Assembly (NCBI GenBank): GCA_034696485.1
Contig: JAQIWT010000223.1
Location: 1-27,614 of the forward strand
Length of the DNA stretch: 27,614 nt
Reading direction: 5' to 3'
Origin: Isohypsibius dastychi
Taxonomy: Eukaryota; Tardigrada; Eutardigrada; Parachela; Isohypsibiidae
The notes under the pieces were generated by a model that ran no database searches, was not told the origin of the DNA, and saw only the letters and a program-made list of their open reading frames with translations. This document shows, one piece after another, positions 1-10,025 of the stretch (position 1 is the first letter of the stretch; each line of letters starts with the position of its first letter). The position numbers and the translations under genes are program-made.

Positions 1-366
1 CCCATCACGCACAGTATCATTATTTTTAAATGGTTTATTATCGAAACATCAAAGAAAAATCGGTTTCAAAATTCAAAAAATAACCGGCCGGAAATGCCTT
101 ACACTACAACGTGCCAATCGGCCATTATGAAAAAACCCCGAATACATAATGTAATGTTCAAAAAATTAAAGGACAAACATATTTCAGCTCCAAATAATTG
201 ATGGTGATTTTATGAAATCGAAAACTCGCAATGTCAAGCTGGGAAAAAACATCAAGTAATTCCCCGAAAAAAAATTACATGTCGGATTATAATCAAACGT
301 CGAAATTATTATGTCAAAAAATAATCAAGCACAATGTTATTTTCTACAAGCAGGAAACTATCTTAC
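1..366. other. BTB-kelch gene intron and 3' region
   Basis: AT-rich sequence downstream of the last resolved BTB-kelch exon. On the minus strand it holds candidate acceptors near 250 and an AATAAA-like signal near 35-40, so it probably contains a short last exon and the 3' UTR. I see no independent gene. Confidence 0.4.
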
Positions 367-2489
367 CGCAAACTTTCCAAGTTTTCTCACGCGGATTATA
401 TTGGTCCAGTCCAACAGAAATGGATGGCAAAGTAGCAAGGCGACGAGTTGGAAGTGATTCCTGATTAACCCCTGAAAAAGAATAAATGGATCAATCAATT
501 AGTCACCTTCCCAGCTTGTACTGAAAAACATTAAAGATGGTTTTGAAACTAAATAATTTTGGAAGAAGAAGGCAATTAACTGAAGCATTCGCAGAATATT
601 TACCCGTCAAATAAATATTTCCATCCGCTCCCACGCAAGCGCTTCGTCTGATTCCATGAGACGGAAGTGGAAGCACCGACGACCAGCTTTTCTTTAACAC
701 ATCCAAGACACAATAACTCTCCGCCCAGAATACAAATACATCGAATCCAATTGCAACAGCCGAAACATCGTCCAGACATATTTGGTCCAGACCCGGCATC
801 ACCTCCAAATCCACTTTTTCACCGGAAGTAATGTCTACGCAGATGAATTCCTTTTTTGTCTGTCGCGGGCTTTGAAAAACGAAGAGATAGCCGCTGCAGA
901 ACACCACTCCACCTAAAAAGCAGTCAGTTAGAAAGCAGAAAACACCTATGTTTTCACAAATTAAAATTATTATTCGATAAGTCAAATCAGCCTCATAATT
1001 CTGGAAATGAATTCTGTTGATGAAAATGATAATCCGAAAATGAGAAATTAATCCATGGAAACTTTTCTCTGAAACGAAGACTAGCCAAAAGGACAAATTC
1101 GGTGAGCAGAAGTAATTTCTTACGTGAGCTGAGATTCTTTATCGCTGGGTAGACCTTGTAGCACAAGTTTATTTCAGCGGCGTCGAAGATGTCGGGACAG
1201 AATTGTTTGATTCTGCGATCGCGGTAAAAACGAGAAACTCGGCCAAATAACACGCGATTCGAGGAGCAAGTGACGGCCAAGTTAGGACTTTGGCTCAACT
1301 CGTACACATCGTCTTTCCGTTGTGCATAACGTGCTGCATGGCCATCCGGAAAGCTGGTGTTCGCACCCAGAATCACAAATCCCCCATCGGGGTCTTCATC
1401 CCTGTTCTTCCCTCTTTTCAATGAGGAATCAAAATAAGGATAGAGCAGTACTTCCACAGTTCCTGGAAAAAGACAAAACGTTCATAAAATCTATCAACAC
1501 TTTCAAGTCCAGCTCAGGTAAACTCACGGGGATTATAGGCATGTGGATAATTTTCCAGTATCTCATCTTTTGAAGTTGCCATGATTTCCAAGATTATTTC
1601 CTGCACTATTTCAGGACGCGATTTCAGGTTCAAACCAAGCTTTTCTTTGTCCAAAAGCCCCAGCCGGAAATTCGGAAAAATCTGCTCGAATTCTGATGAT
1701 CTCTTCACTGGATCAATGGCAACCCATGCCGAAACTGCATCGAAGACTTTGTTTTCGTCAATAACAAACAAGGAATCATCCCACAGAAGTTCAATCCACT
1801 GTAAAGAGAAAAAAAATGCCAAAATCAGACCATAAAATTCGACTTCCGGTCGCACCGTCATCATCGTGAACTGTCCTAAAGCGTCAGGAAACAAATCGAT
1901 GACTTGCTCCATGTTGACCATGAGGTATGATCGGGCTTTTTTGTGGAATTCCTGGTAGGTATGAAAGGCGGGAAGATTGTAAAACCATAACATCGCTGGA
2001 ACATCGGAACGTTCGTGAAGTTTATAACACAGAAGCTTCCAAATGCGCTCCATCCCCAAATAACTCGCAGCGTCAATGGCATCAAAAATACAACCCGTGC
2101 TGAAATCCGTTATTCCACCATAGCATAGATCGAGAACTCTGGAAAAACCAGCCTGAAGATTTAATTTTTCTGAGAATCATAATTAACGGAAAAACTTACG
2201 TTCGGAGGGTCTCGAGCTTGATTTCATCCAGATAAACGACTACTTCCTCACCAAGTGCAGCAGATCTATCCCATCTGGCGAAAAATGAGCGGAAGTACAC
2301 ACTTGCTTTCACAAGGATGGTTTTTTGGCAAGGCAAGCCATTTTCACGACCTTTTCCGAAAACCATGACATCACAATCAATTCCGGACATCCAATCCGCT
2401 CGAAGCATCTCCATCAACTCCCTTCCATCTACTCCATACCTGATTGGATTTACGCGTGTGCACATATTCAGTTTACTCATGTAATCCAT
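367..2489 (-). CDS. BTB-BACK-kelch protein (3' end not resolved)
   Basis: Probable substrate adaptor of a cullin-3 ubiquitin ligase. This role is known for the family and inferred here. Exons in transcription order: 2489-2200, 2138-1856, 1798-1528, 1462-1124, 912-604, 471-367, with all phases compatible. Exons 1-2 encode a BTB fold (CQKTILVKASVYFRSFF, then TVLDLCYGGI). Exons 2-3 encode a BACK domain (LLWDDSLFVIDENKVFDAV). Exons 4-6 encode kelch-type blades, the clearest ending in ADGNIYLTG joined to YNPREKTWKVCG. The 57-nt intron 1799-1855 also reads through in frame, but removing it restores the usual BACK spacing. ATG 2489 is the first in-frame ATG; ATG 2480 is an alternative. After 367 a good donor follows, but the next exon is uncertain: the acceptor near 250 would give an immediate stop. 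The gene may end there or continue beyond the left edge. The kelch repeats are few and irregular. Confidence 0.8.
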
Positions 2490-2513
2490 TTCAAAACGCA
2501 GGACGAAAAACAA

Positions 2514-3332
2514 ATTCCGATTTCACTCTTCGTCCAACTCCAAATCAGAAATCAGAATACTGTAATTCAATTTACTGACTTGACTACGTAGTCGCGGTCA
2601 GTCTACCTCTGGAGCCTGCCGAGGGCTGCGACATGACATGTTTATCCCCCAATGTTGAAACAGTACAGGGGTCGGTCCACAAAGTGAAGCCGCACTCTAC
2701 GTTGTGGAATGCAGAAGCGTGAGACATTCCGCTTCGCTCATTCTACAGGTTTTTTCTGATCAACGATGCATTTCTCTTAGTGGACTTCCGGTTTTTTTCG
2801 AATCCCATTTTGCCAATACTGCAGCAATGATCAAAAACGCGAATCTTCTTCATCGGAACCACCGCACTACCATGACAAAACCATCAATCAAGCGGTAACA
2901 AACAAGAAAGAAATCGGTGTAACACATTAAAACAAATATCGGAAATATTCCTTGAAAAAAATCTAGATTTTTTTATAATTACTTCGTAATTATATCGTCC
3001 CCCCCACTCATCTTTCCAGTTTCTTATTCACACTCCGTGTCATACTCAGTTTGGAAATGGTCTACACGCTGCACTTTGATCGTTCGCAATAAGTTCCATT
3101 CACACCCACAAACAACCTCATGATTGTCCGAAACTCATTCAGATTTCCGGGTTTATACCAAGACTCTCCCAGTCACGCGGCTTTGCTCCTGCTTGTCTCC
3201 TCTTTTCAGTATCGGAAAAATAACCAATAGTTTTCAGCGATATATAGAATGGTTCCTTGGCCGTACTTCGGTTATTTATCTCAAAATTGTCTCTCTCCTT
3301 TGATTTTAACAATAAATGCGTTGTAAAAAACT
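2514..3332. other. Intergenic stretch upstream of the BTB-kelch gene
   Basis: No coding sequence could be supported on either strand. The first part (2514-2720) should hold the promoter and 5' UTR of the minus-strand BTB-kelch gene. It contains one CCGGAAGT-type octamer (2784-2791). The rest is AT-rich with short chance reading frames. Confidence 0.5.
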
Positions 3333-3448
3333 AAAAAAAACTCTCAGATTAAGAATTGAACTCACGCCAGGTCTACAAGTTACAGTAAACGGTCTGATCG
3401 GACACACAATCTACGGCGCTGACTACCGCTGTACCACTCTACCACATT
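3333..3448 (-). ncRNA. Degenerate tRNA-like (Pol III type) element 1
   Basis: On the minus strand an A-box-like stretch (GTGGTACAGCGGTAG) lies upstream of a B-box-like GAGTTCAATTC (plus 3353-3363), followed by a run of eight T (plus 3333-3340) that would terminate Pol III. The spacing between the boxes is longer than in an intronless tRNA, and I could not close proper acceptor or T stems. It is probably a tRNA pseudogene or SINE head rather than a working tRNA. Confidence 0.3.
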
Positions 3449-3680
3449 TCCCTTTCTCATTTTTTTCACACCGGAACAAGATGGAAAGTTCGGGGATGAC
3501 AGAAACGACACAGACGATTTTACATGCATTATAAAATCCTAGCCTCATGTACTGAGATGTGTTGCAAGATAATATTATTTCGAAAATCAAGTTCATGTTA
3601 GTCAACTTTCTAGTCCTGGAAATCGAACTTTACCATTTTTAATTCTGGTAACAATCTTTCGTTACGACAGCTTTCACTTA

Positions 3681-3818
3681 TCCACCGCCGTCTGAATCGC
3701 TGCTGAATCGGCTCATGGTCGCGTCGAACTTTTGCTTTCTCTTCTATGAAAGCTTGAGCAAAGTCATAGAATCGGACTACTCGAAAAGATTCTGATAAAT
3801 AGAAACATGTGAACTGCC
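3681..3818. repeat. 138-bp direct repeat, copy 1
   Basis: Matches 4064-4201 over 138 bp with 11 mismatches and no gaps by hand alignment (about 92%). On the minus strand both copies can be read in one frame (motif EEKAKVRRDH), but most differences between them change the amino acid. This looks like a duplicated non-coding or decayed segment rather than a conserved exon. Confidence 0.8.
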
Positions 3819-4063
3819 ATTTCCGGTTCCGATGAATGTGTTAGGAGATATCGTTAAAAATTTCCTATTTTGTTATTTCAGGACATGAAATTTCATCCGC
3901 AGTATTCTTTAGGTGTGAGGCCTCCTTACTTTACGAATTTTGAGCGAATATGGTGCTGGAATGTTTTTAAGGATTGGCTTGGTCGTTTTCTTTCGGTTGG
4001 GTTTGATCGACGGTGCCTAAATTTTCGATGCGTTTTTTTCGGTTGAGTGTCCTTCAAGAAACT

Positions 4064-4201
4064 TCCACCGCCGTCTGAGTCGCTGCTGAATCGGCACATG
4101 GTCGCGTCTAACTTTTGCTTTCTCTTCCATGAAATCTTGAGCAAAGTCCTGGAATTGGACTACTCGAATACATTCCGATAAATAGAAACATGTGAACTGC
4201 C
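4064..4201. repeat. 138-bp direct repeat, copy 2
   Basis: Second copy of the segment at 3681-3818, offset by 383 bp. On the minus strand it is directly preceded by a splice-acceptor-like TTTTCAG (near 4207). The frame containing EEKAKVRRDH runs on to a stop near 4017. It could therefore be an exon of an unrecognised small gene, but no start or partner exon is convincing. Confidence 0.75.
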
Positions 4202-4853
4202 TACCTGAAAACATGTCGTAACCATTTTTATTGTTATTTACTTTCCTCTGATTACGGCTTTTCCGATTTAAACCCAATTCAATGCCGTTAGCACGCCATC
4301 AAAATTAACGTTTCCGTGAAAACGCCCTGTAGTACGGTGGCTAACGAAGGCATCCACGGTGAAGTCGTAAATATCGCTTCGGTCACTTAAAGTACGGTTG
4401 CACCAGGTTCGATCCTCAGTAATGTTAAAACTTTTTTCCATTTTATATCTCTGATTTTGTCTTATTGCCGAAAAATCTTTTTGCTCAGCTGTGTGGGTCA
4501 CAAACGTGTGTCGGACGTGAAGTTTTTCCATAATCAAATCTTGAATTATTTTTCATTTCCGTCCTCGTAATTCTCCAGGATAACCTTATCGCGTATTACA
4601 AAATGCGGAACCCTTGAAACTATTCCTGGAATAGTCGATTGGATTTATTCTTCATCAATCGTTCACCAATCAAAGAAAATAAAACTCTGTTTTTGAAAAC
4701 CGGTGGCAGACATCTCAAGAGAAATTTGAATAAAAAAATTGAACATTCTTCGGCCAAAATCGGGAAAAACACCAGTGTTCGAAAGCCGAGTGCAAGAACT
4801 AATGGCACCCAAAAGCGGAAATCTTTGGTTCAAAAAAAATGAAAGCGAACTTT
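4202..4853. other. Gene-poor stretch between the direct repeat and RING gene A
   Basis: Contains an open minus-strand frame (4537-4268, 89 codons) and an open lysine-rich plus-strand frame (4639-4842). Neither has recognisable motifs or convincing splice partners, so I do not call either as a gene. Confidence 0.4.
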
Positions 4854-5010
4854 GAGAAAAATCTTCGGCACAAAAATCAAACTGGATTTACGGATCAGAA
4901 GTGCAAGCGAAGGGCAGTTGGTGGATCCCTGAGAGAAAAATCTTCGGCACAAAAATCAAACTGGATTTACGGATCAGAAGTGCAAGCGAAGGGCAGTTGG
5001 TGGATCCCTG
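4854..5010. repeat. Tandem duplication of a 79-bp unit at the 3' end of RING gene A
   Basis: Bases 4854-4931 and 4933-5010 are identical over 78 bp with a 79-bp period. The gene-proximal copy contains the last 12 codons and stop of RING gene A (minus strand). The distal copy is therefore a spare gene tail lying in the 3' flank. The perfect identity points to a recent event, or to an assembly artefact. Confidence 0.9.
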
Positions 5011-5901
5011 TGTCCAACATCGCACTGAGGACATCCTCGTCCCAAGATTCTCGGATCATTTGCTCGGGCTTCGGCATTTGAGTTGTACCACTTCAAAGCA
5101 CATTCCGTACAATAAGCGTGGGCACATGGTGCGAAGAACGAGAACGATGTGATCTTCGAGTCCTTCTGCAAAGAAAACTTCAGATCAGCTTAATTCTATT
5201 TCTAAAAATTTCACAATGGTCTTACGTAAACCTCGCATATGTGACAGAGAAGGAATGATGGCTTATCAGTGTACATCGCTTCGGAGAGCTGGAGAATCTC
5301 TTGCTTTTGGGTCAAATCCAGGGCCACCAATTCCTTGTTCTTCTTCTTCAATTTGCGATTAGTGTGAGCCAGTTCCGTATTTTCGTCTCGAAGCTGTAAA
5401 TCGAAATCACAAGGTCATGTTGTTAACTTGAAGAGCAAGATGTAAACATACGTCGATGATACAATCCTTATGATCAGTCAACTCATAAACTGTCTCCTCA
5501 TATTCGGTGTGCAAGTTCGTGTAACATTGAAGCATACTGTCAAGCTGTTGATCTTGCTGAGAAAGCGCTGATTCTTGATGACGGATACGACTTAGAAGAG
5601 CACAATGGCGTTTGCTCCGACGTTTTCGATTGGAAGATCCGAGGACCTTGAACTATTAATATCAAGAATAAGTATTTTGCAGCAATAAACCTAGAATATA
5701 TAGCCTCACCTGATAAAACGTCAGAGAATGTCGACGAGTGCGAAGAGGCCCCAAATGAGAGAGACGTTTCATTTTTGTCGAGGAACGTTTGATGGCAGCG
5801 CATGATTCCAGGTCGTTATCTTTGGACGTGGACGGCAAGGAAACCATAGATGCATTAAAACTAGTGTTATCCATGATTCCTTGCAAAAGGATCTCTGACA
5901 T
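4974..5901 (-). CDS. RING-finger protein A (coiled coil plus C3HC4 RING)
   Basis: Probable RING-type E3 ubiquitin ligase (family knowledge). Exons: 5901-5710, 5652-5452, 5393-5226, 5165-4974, all joined in phase 0, giving 250 aa. Residues ~1-60 are low-complexity and basic. Residues ~85-175 are charged and heptad-like (LRDENTELAHTNRKLKKKN), so probably coiled coil. The C-terminal RING is split by the last intron: CHICEVY before it, then CAHAYCTEC and CPQC after it, giving C-x2-C, C-x-H, C-x2-C, C-x2-C in C3HC4 order. The protein ends RLHF, just after the RING. ATG 5901 is the first in-frame ATG, and ATG 5874 is also possible. It is paralogous to the gene at 23052-23936, with the same intron positions around the RING and a last exon of the same length (192 nt). 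Confidence 0.85.
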
Positions 5902-6580
5902 TAATCGAGGGAGACGTGGCAAGCGCAATTTGAACCGAGAAATGTAGAAAACTGAAGCTGAGAAAAGAAACTTCGAGTAGTCCGGTGAAGATTTAGGTCA
6001 ATCCTCGCATTAGATTACTGCCTACGATCTGACCGGAAGTAATGATGGTAACTGGTTGAACTTTGTAATGTCGCGAGAGAGTAACGAGAGTATCATCGCA
6101 CATACATGCCTACTATCTGACCCGAAGTAGGGTAGCCGGTAACTGATTGTTACCCTAGGACATCACAACAAACAAATACATGCTGAAAATTTTTATACAG
6201 TCTTCACAGTATTTGTGCCCAAAAAACGGGATATCGAATTAATTTCACAGCAAAATATTGTCATGAAAGAAAAATCAGTTGAAAATCGCGGACACATTAG
6301 TAAAACAACACCGGGAATAAATTTACTGGAAAATTTCGTACAAAGCAGATGATATAAATGACACGGCCACAATACGAAAAACCGTCGGTATTAATTTGTA
6401 ATATATTTATAATTAACATGAATAAGTTGTAATCAATGATCATGAATCTTTTCCACCTGATGTTTGCGAACAGAAAGTTGCCAGAGGGGGCTATTCCACC
6501 GGAGTCCGTCTTTTCGGTCACCGGAATAAACCCTGTTAAAAGTGGTTTCATAATTTCATGTAACAGAATAAAAATGCTTC
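5902..6580. other. Intergenic region between RING gene A and the F-box gene
   Basis: Holds the upstream region of RING gene A (minus) and the downstream region of the F-box gene (minus). It contains the imperfect repeat pair at 6019-6149. An open minus-strand frame at 6551-6297 could supply an alternative 3' exon for the F-box gene, but its phase does not match the available donor. Confidence 0.45.
6019..6149. repeat. Two imperfect ~40-bp direct repeats carrying CCGGAAGT-like cores
   Basis: Units at 6019-6058 and 6107-6149 share TGCCTAC-ATCTGACC-GAAGTA and a following GGTAACTG-TTG. The spacing is about 88 bp. The first unit contains a perfect CCGGAAGT and the second CCCGAAGT. They lie just upstream of RING gene A (start at 5901, minus) and could be promoter elements. 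That role is inferred only from position. Confidence 0.6.
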
Positions 6581-7415
6581 TTACTGTTTGAGTATGCGCG
6601 AAGCTCGTTTGTTCAAGTTCGAGAGCGACCCGATATCCAGTATTTTGTCTCGCTCCAGCTCTTGTCCCGTTTCATAAATCATCAGCCCTTGAAAATCAGG
6701 GTAGATAACATGAGTTTCAAAAGGTTCGAGGGCCTTATCGGTTGTGTATTGATGGCAAAAGTTGGAGAAGTAGATCCCGCTTCCATTTTCAGATGTGACA
6801 AACATATTGCAGTTGTAGAAAATCACAGTTCCGGCTGTTGAACGGAGTCGAGAAAACGATACGACACTCTCCAAATCCAAACCAATTTCGGAGAATATCA
6901 GGACCGGATGTTGCGACGCTAGCATTTTGTTAGTTAGAGGTTGCATCACAGAGCGGGGGCAGTGGAGATGGTTCTTGCCGGTGGTGCGAGCGTCGTCAGA
7001 AGATTGGATTTTAATCCGCGGGAAACCAAATAACCGGTCAATGTTGCTGACGAGTCGTAGTGATAGTGCTGCATTTGGAATGGATGAAGGATTTGGAGTA
7101 ACCTGAACAGATGGAAGACTTGAAGTTGAGAAATTAATCTGACGAAGTAACGGTGCTGCCAGGTCGAGGATGGCTTCTCGCCGGAAGTATGGTTCGATCA
7201 CAACTCGTCTCCATTTCTTGCATACCCTGCAACAGACAGATAACGTCAACTCAGATATGGTTTGTTAAGGAGATGATTATAATCGAGACCGACTTGGGGA
7301 TGGTATGAAAATACCTTTCGCAAACAGTTAGATCCGTGAAACTCAGCCACGAAAAGATATGCACCAGAATATCGACAGGAAGACTAGAGACGTGTATGAC
7401 ATCTGGGTCTCCCAT
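6581..7415 (-). CDS. F-box protein
   Basis: Likely substrate-recognition subunit of an SCF ubiquitin ligase (family knowledge). Two exons, 7415-7315 and 7226-6581, join in phase 2 to give 248 aa. The N-terminal F-box is clear: SSLPVDILVHIFSWLSFTDL at ~residues 9-28, then VCERVCKKWRRVV across the splice site. The remainder (~residues 55-248) has no motif I recognise. It could be an F-box-associated region of the divergent invertebrate type. ATG 7415 is placed just before the F-box. The only upstream in-frame start is at 7493. A donor (GTAAGA) overlaps the stop codon at 6581, so an additional 3' exon is possible. The upstream 295 bp is shared with the divergent HMG-box gene. Confidence 0.75.
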
Positions 7416-7710
7416 TGTCCGAAAAAATGGTGGCTGCTTCACGGATGAGATATCTTTACTTGCACTGGGATAAATTTGCAAAGGTAATTGCATGAAGAAG
7501 TGAGCGGTTTGTTTACATTTTTTCTAGTGCTTAGAAACAAAAATGTTTGATTGGTTGTTCTGATTGCAGAAAGTGGGCGGAGATTGTCTACATTCTCGAA
7601 TTGGCGTATTTCAGGAGTCATATTTTGTATGTTTTCGAATTCTCAGCAAAGTCCACGATATCAATCGAGCATTCTCCCGTTTTACTATCTTGTCGATTAA
7701 CCATTTCGGA
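7416..7710. promoter_or_regulatory. Shared upstream region of divergent F-box and HMG-box genes
   Basis: The 295 bp between the two divergent start codons must contain both promoters and 5' UTRs. No clear TATA box or other recognisable element is visible. Confidence 0.4.
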
Positions 7711-8469
7711 ATGAAGAAAGGAGGCTCGTGGCTCCATAAGGAGAGGATGAGGCCACAATTGCAGTTGCTACATGGAGAAGCGTTAGATAAGAAGCTGTTC
7801 ACTGCCGAAACTTCAAAGGCCTGGAAAGCTTTGACACAGGAGGAAAGAGATGTGAGTTTGAATGTTCGAATATTTACAATTTCATTTTAGAATACACAAA
7901 TTTTTCAGGAGTACAACGCGGAATATGAAAGGCAGAAGACTGAAGAATTAAAAGGAGATACAGTCGTTCCAGTCAAGCCTGCAAAGAGAAAAGAAAATCC
8001 GTGTGTTGACAAACCCTGTCCACAGCCAAAGAAATTGAGGAAGTTAGGGAGTGGAAAGACGGAAGTAGCCACTGATGTGACAGAAAAGAAAGATAAAGCG
8101 ATCGCTTCTGAACCTATGCATTTCCGTGGACGTCTGTTGGATAAAGAGGAAGAAAGGTTCGTGGAAACGATTCAGCATCAATGGAAGGAGTTGATTCAAA
8201 ATACCTTTGGAGGAATTACTCTGAGATCGAAGAATCGAATAACAGTGAATTCGGGAGTTCCGCAGATTTTGGCATATTTGCGGGAGTGGCAGGAGGAGAG
8301 ACGTCGCAGTGCATCATTCCCGGGCCCTGATCTGGAGGAGTGGCAGTATATTGCGGAGACAACAAAGACTTTGTTGGAGAGATTGAGAAGTGGGCTATCA
8401 TCGGATCAGGGATTAAAAGGAGCAATAGAGATTGATGAAAATAGCGATCCTCGGAAATTGACTGCATGA
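7711..8469 (+). CDS. HMG-box-like protein
   Basis: Likely nuclear DNA-binding or architectural protein (inferred from the HMG box). Exons 7711-7851 and 7909-8469 join in phase 0 to give 233 aa. Residues ~1-60 resemble an HMG box: a basic start, HKERMRPQL, then AWKALTQEERD joined across the intron to EYNAEYERQK, the usual helix-2/helix-3 pattern. The normal leading proline-rich strand is missing or divergent. Residues ~65-105 are lysine-rich (PKKLRKLGSGK), probably a nuclear localisation signal. Residues ~120-215 form a predicted helical domain (EEERFVETIQHQWKELIQ) that I do not recognise. ATG 7711 is the first ATG before the box. An AATAAA at 8709-8714 is a plausible poly(A) signal. Confidence 0.72.
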
Positions 8470-9192
8470 GGTAGTGCCTGTCCTGTGAAATGCAGACCTT
8501 TTTTTGTATATTTATGTTTACTTTTAAAGGCGAATTCTTCATTTCAATGTGTTTGCGTTTGAATGTTTTTCTCATGCTTTTGCAAAATTTATTGCTTTTT
8601 AGGATGGTGGGATATTCTTTTCGATCAGTCAGCTTTTTTCTGGACTGTTTGGGTTACACGACCTGGCCTGTGCTTGTGTGAGTGACGCGTGGGTGTTTGA
8701 AAAATAGCAAATAAATACGGTGTACCTGGAAACTAACCTGAAATAGCGTCTCGTTTCGTGCAAATAACTGTCATCAACTTTATTTTTATGAACCTGCAAA
8801 ATTATGCCATTTTGTTCAAGCAGTCTAACTTCGACTTTTTCTATGCACTGATCAAACGATTGTGCCATTAGAAAGGAACAAATTAAAGGACTGTCCCAGC
8901 TGAATACCAAAATCGATGCAGTTTTTCCGGATGTTTTTTCCCAGAAAATTTTTCTAGGCTAGCGATTCAATAGTAATAAATGTGAACATATATTTCTCCC
9001 GTTCAACATTGACCTTTTTTTCAAGAGCCTATTTTTATCCGCTGAACTTTATAGAAGAATAAATCATTTCCATATGAATACAATATCCACCCCGTTCAAT
9101 AAACGTGTAATTTTATATTTCTGGAAACTCATAATAATTACACAATTCTGAAAACCCGGAAGAAGTACCATTCCAAACGACGGTGAAATAGC
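8470..9192. other. Convergent intergenic region
   Basis: Lies between the plus-strand HMG gene and the minus-strand nuclease gene, so it holds both 3' UTRs. A minus-strand frame from ATG 8868 (MAQSFDQCIEKVEV) runs about 44 codons to a donor-like AG|GTTAGT. I could not find convincing partner exons, so it is not called. Confidence 0.4.
8709..8714 (+). terminator. Candidate poly(A) signal of the HMG-box gene
   Basis: AATAAA about 240 nt downstream of the HMG-box stop codon, on the same strand. Confidence 0.5.
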
Positions 9193-9981
9193 CTAATTTC
9201 CAAAGAACTCTTTAAAATCCCACAGCGCGACCTTTCCTTTCGTCACATCCAAAATTTGATCTCTATATCTGATTTGGTAACCTCCGGCCTAACTAACAAA
9301 GAAAATCAGTATTTCGCCAAGAAATTAATAATATAGTTTTGGAATACCGTGATCTCTCTCGCCAGGTCAAAGTAAACCTTGCTTATGTAAGCCAGCAGAC
9401 TGTAATGATTCTTGAACAGACGAAGTTGGATATTGTGTTCCGAGCACATCGTTGTCGCTCTAGAAATCGCCTTTTCTTTCCGGACATCCGGAAGCTTACA
9501 ATAAGCTCTGTTTGATGTATCCACGAGCAAGAACAGATTATTGCTCGGTAACTTCCTCATGTTATCCTAGATTGAACTTCTTACGACATGCAGAGTGTAC
9601 AATTACCAAGTTCAAATTACCAACTGTTTCCCGAGATGACCGGAAGCCAAAGAATCTTCCAGGTCGTAAATAGACTTCCTTTCCATCACGTAATCAAAGA
9701 CATATATCCGTTCATCAACTGAAGAGAATCGTTCGGAATCGGGCAGATTTTTATTAATGCAATTGCTTACTGCTCAATTTAGCTGCGAATACGAAATCAC
9801 CGGAAGTCAGACGATGCTTTTCAAAATGCACGGACTTCGTTGCCAAAAACTTCACCAGGATGCCAGCATAGCAAGACCTAGTAAAGATCAGTTAAAAAAA
9901 CCACCACAATCATGTAACCGAAAGAAATACTTGGAATTAATCAATTCTCGGTCATCAACCAATAAAAAGACCTCTGGTATC
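9193..9981 (-). CDS. MUS81/XPF-family (ERCC4) nuclease domain; N-terminus shared with or fused to the RPA1-like gene
   Basis: Structure-specific DNA endonuclease domain, closest to MUS81 in motif order. Exons: 9981-9931, 9877-9771, 9718-9621, 9566-9348, 9288-9193, with all phases compatible (introns ~50-57 nt). The nuclease motifs appear in the family order: VDDRE (exon 1), SGDFVFAAK (exon 2), then FDYVMERKSIYDLEDSL (exon 3), i.e. the VDxRE...GDF...ERKxxxDL active site with no catalytic residue missing. The C-terminus ends soon after the nuclease fold (KEFFGN), so the tandem helix-hairpin-helix region that MUS81 uses to pair with EME1 is absent. The first exon has no ATG and starts 48 nt after the RPA1-like stop codon. 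Either it is spliced onto the RPA1-like last exon (see findings), or translation starts at ATG 10088 inside that exon. The last intron (9347-9289) is a hand choice. Confidence 0.75.
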
Positions 9982-10025
9982 CTAGCAAAAATAAATGTAA
10001 ACACGAAAACACTCCTCAAAAGTTT

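Noticed and set aside
503-1096. A continuous minus-strand frame through the BTB-kelch gene, including a hydrophobic stretch near 920-1020
   Set aside because: The stretch 913-1123 has a clear GTAAG donor and TTTTAG acceptor in matching phase, so the apparent membrane-like segment is intron translation.
4268-4537. Minus-strand open frame of 89 codons
   Set aside because: No recognisable motif, no convincing exon partners, and it sits in a repeat-rich stretch.
4639-5081. Two consecutive lysine-rich plus-strand open frames (4639-4842 and 4839-5081)
   Set aside because: The second runs through the 79-bp tandem duplication and antisense to RING gene A; neither has motifs or splice partners.
6297-6551. 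Extra 3' exon for the F-box gene
   Set aside because: The candidate acceptor near 6541 needs phase 1 to use the long frame, but the only donor at 6581 is phase 2; the phase-2 join gives only a short unrecognised tail.
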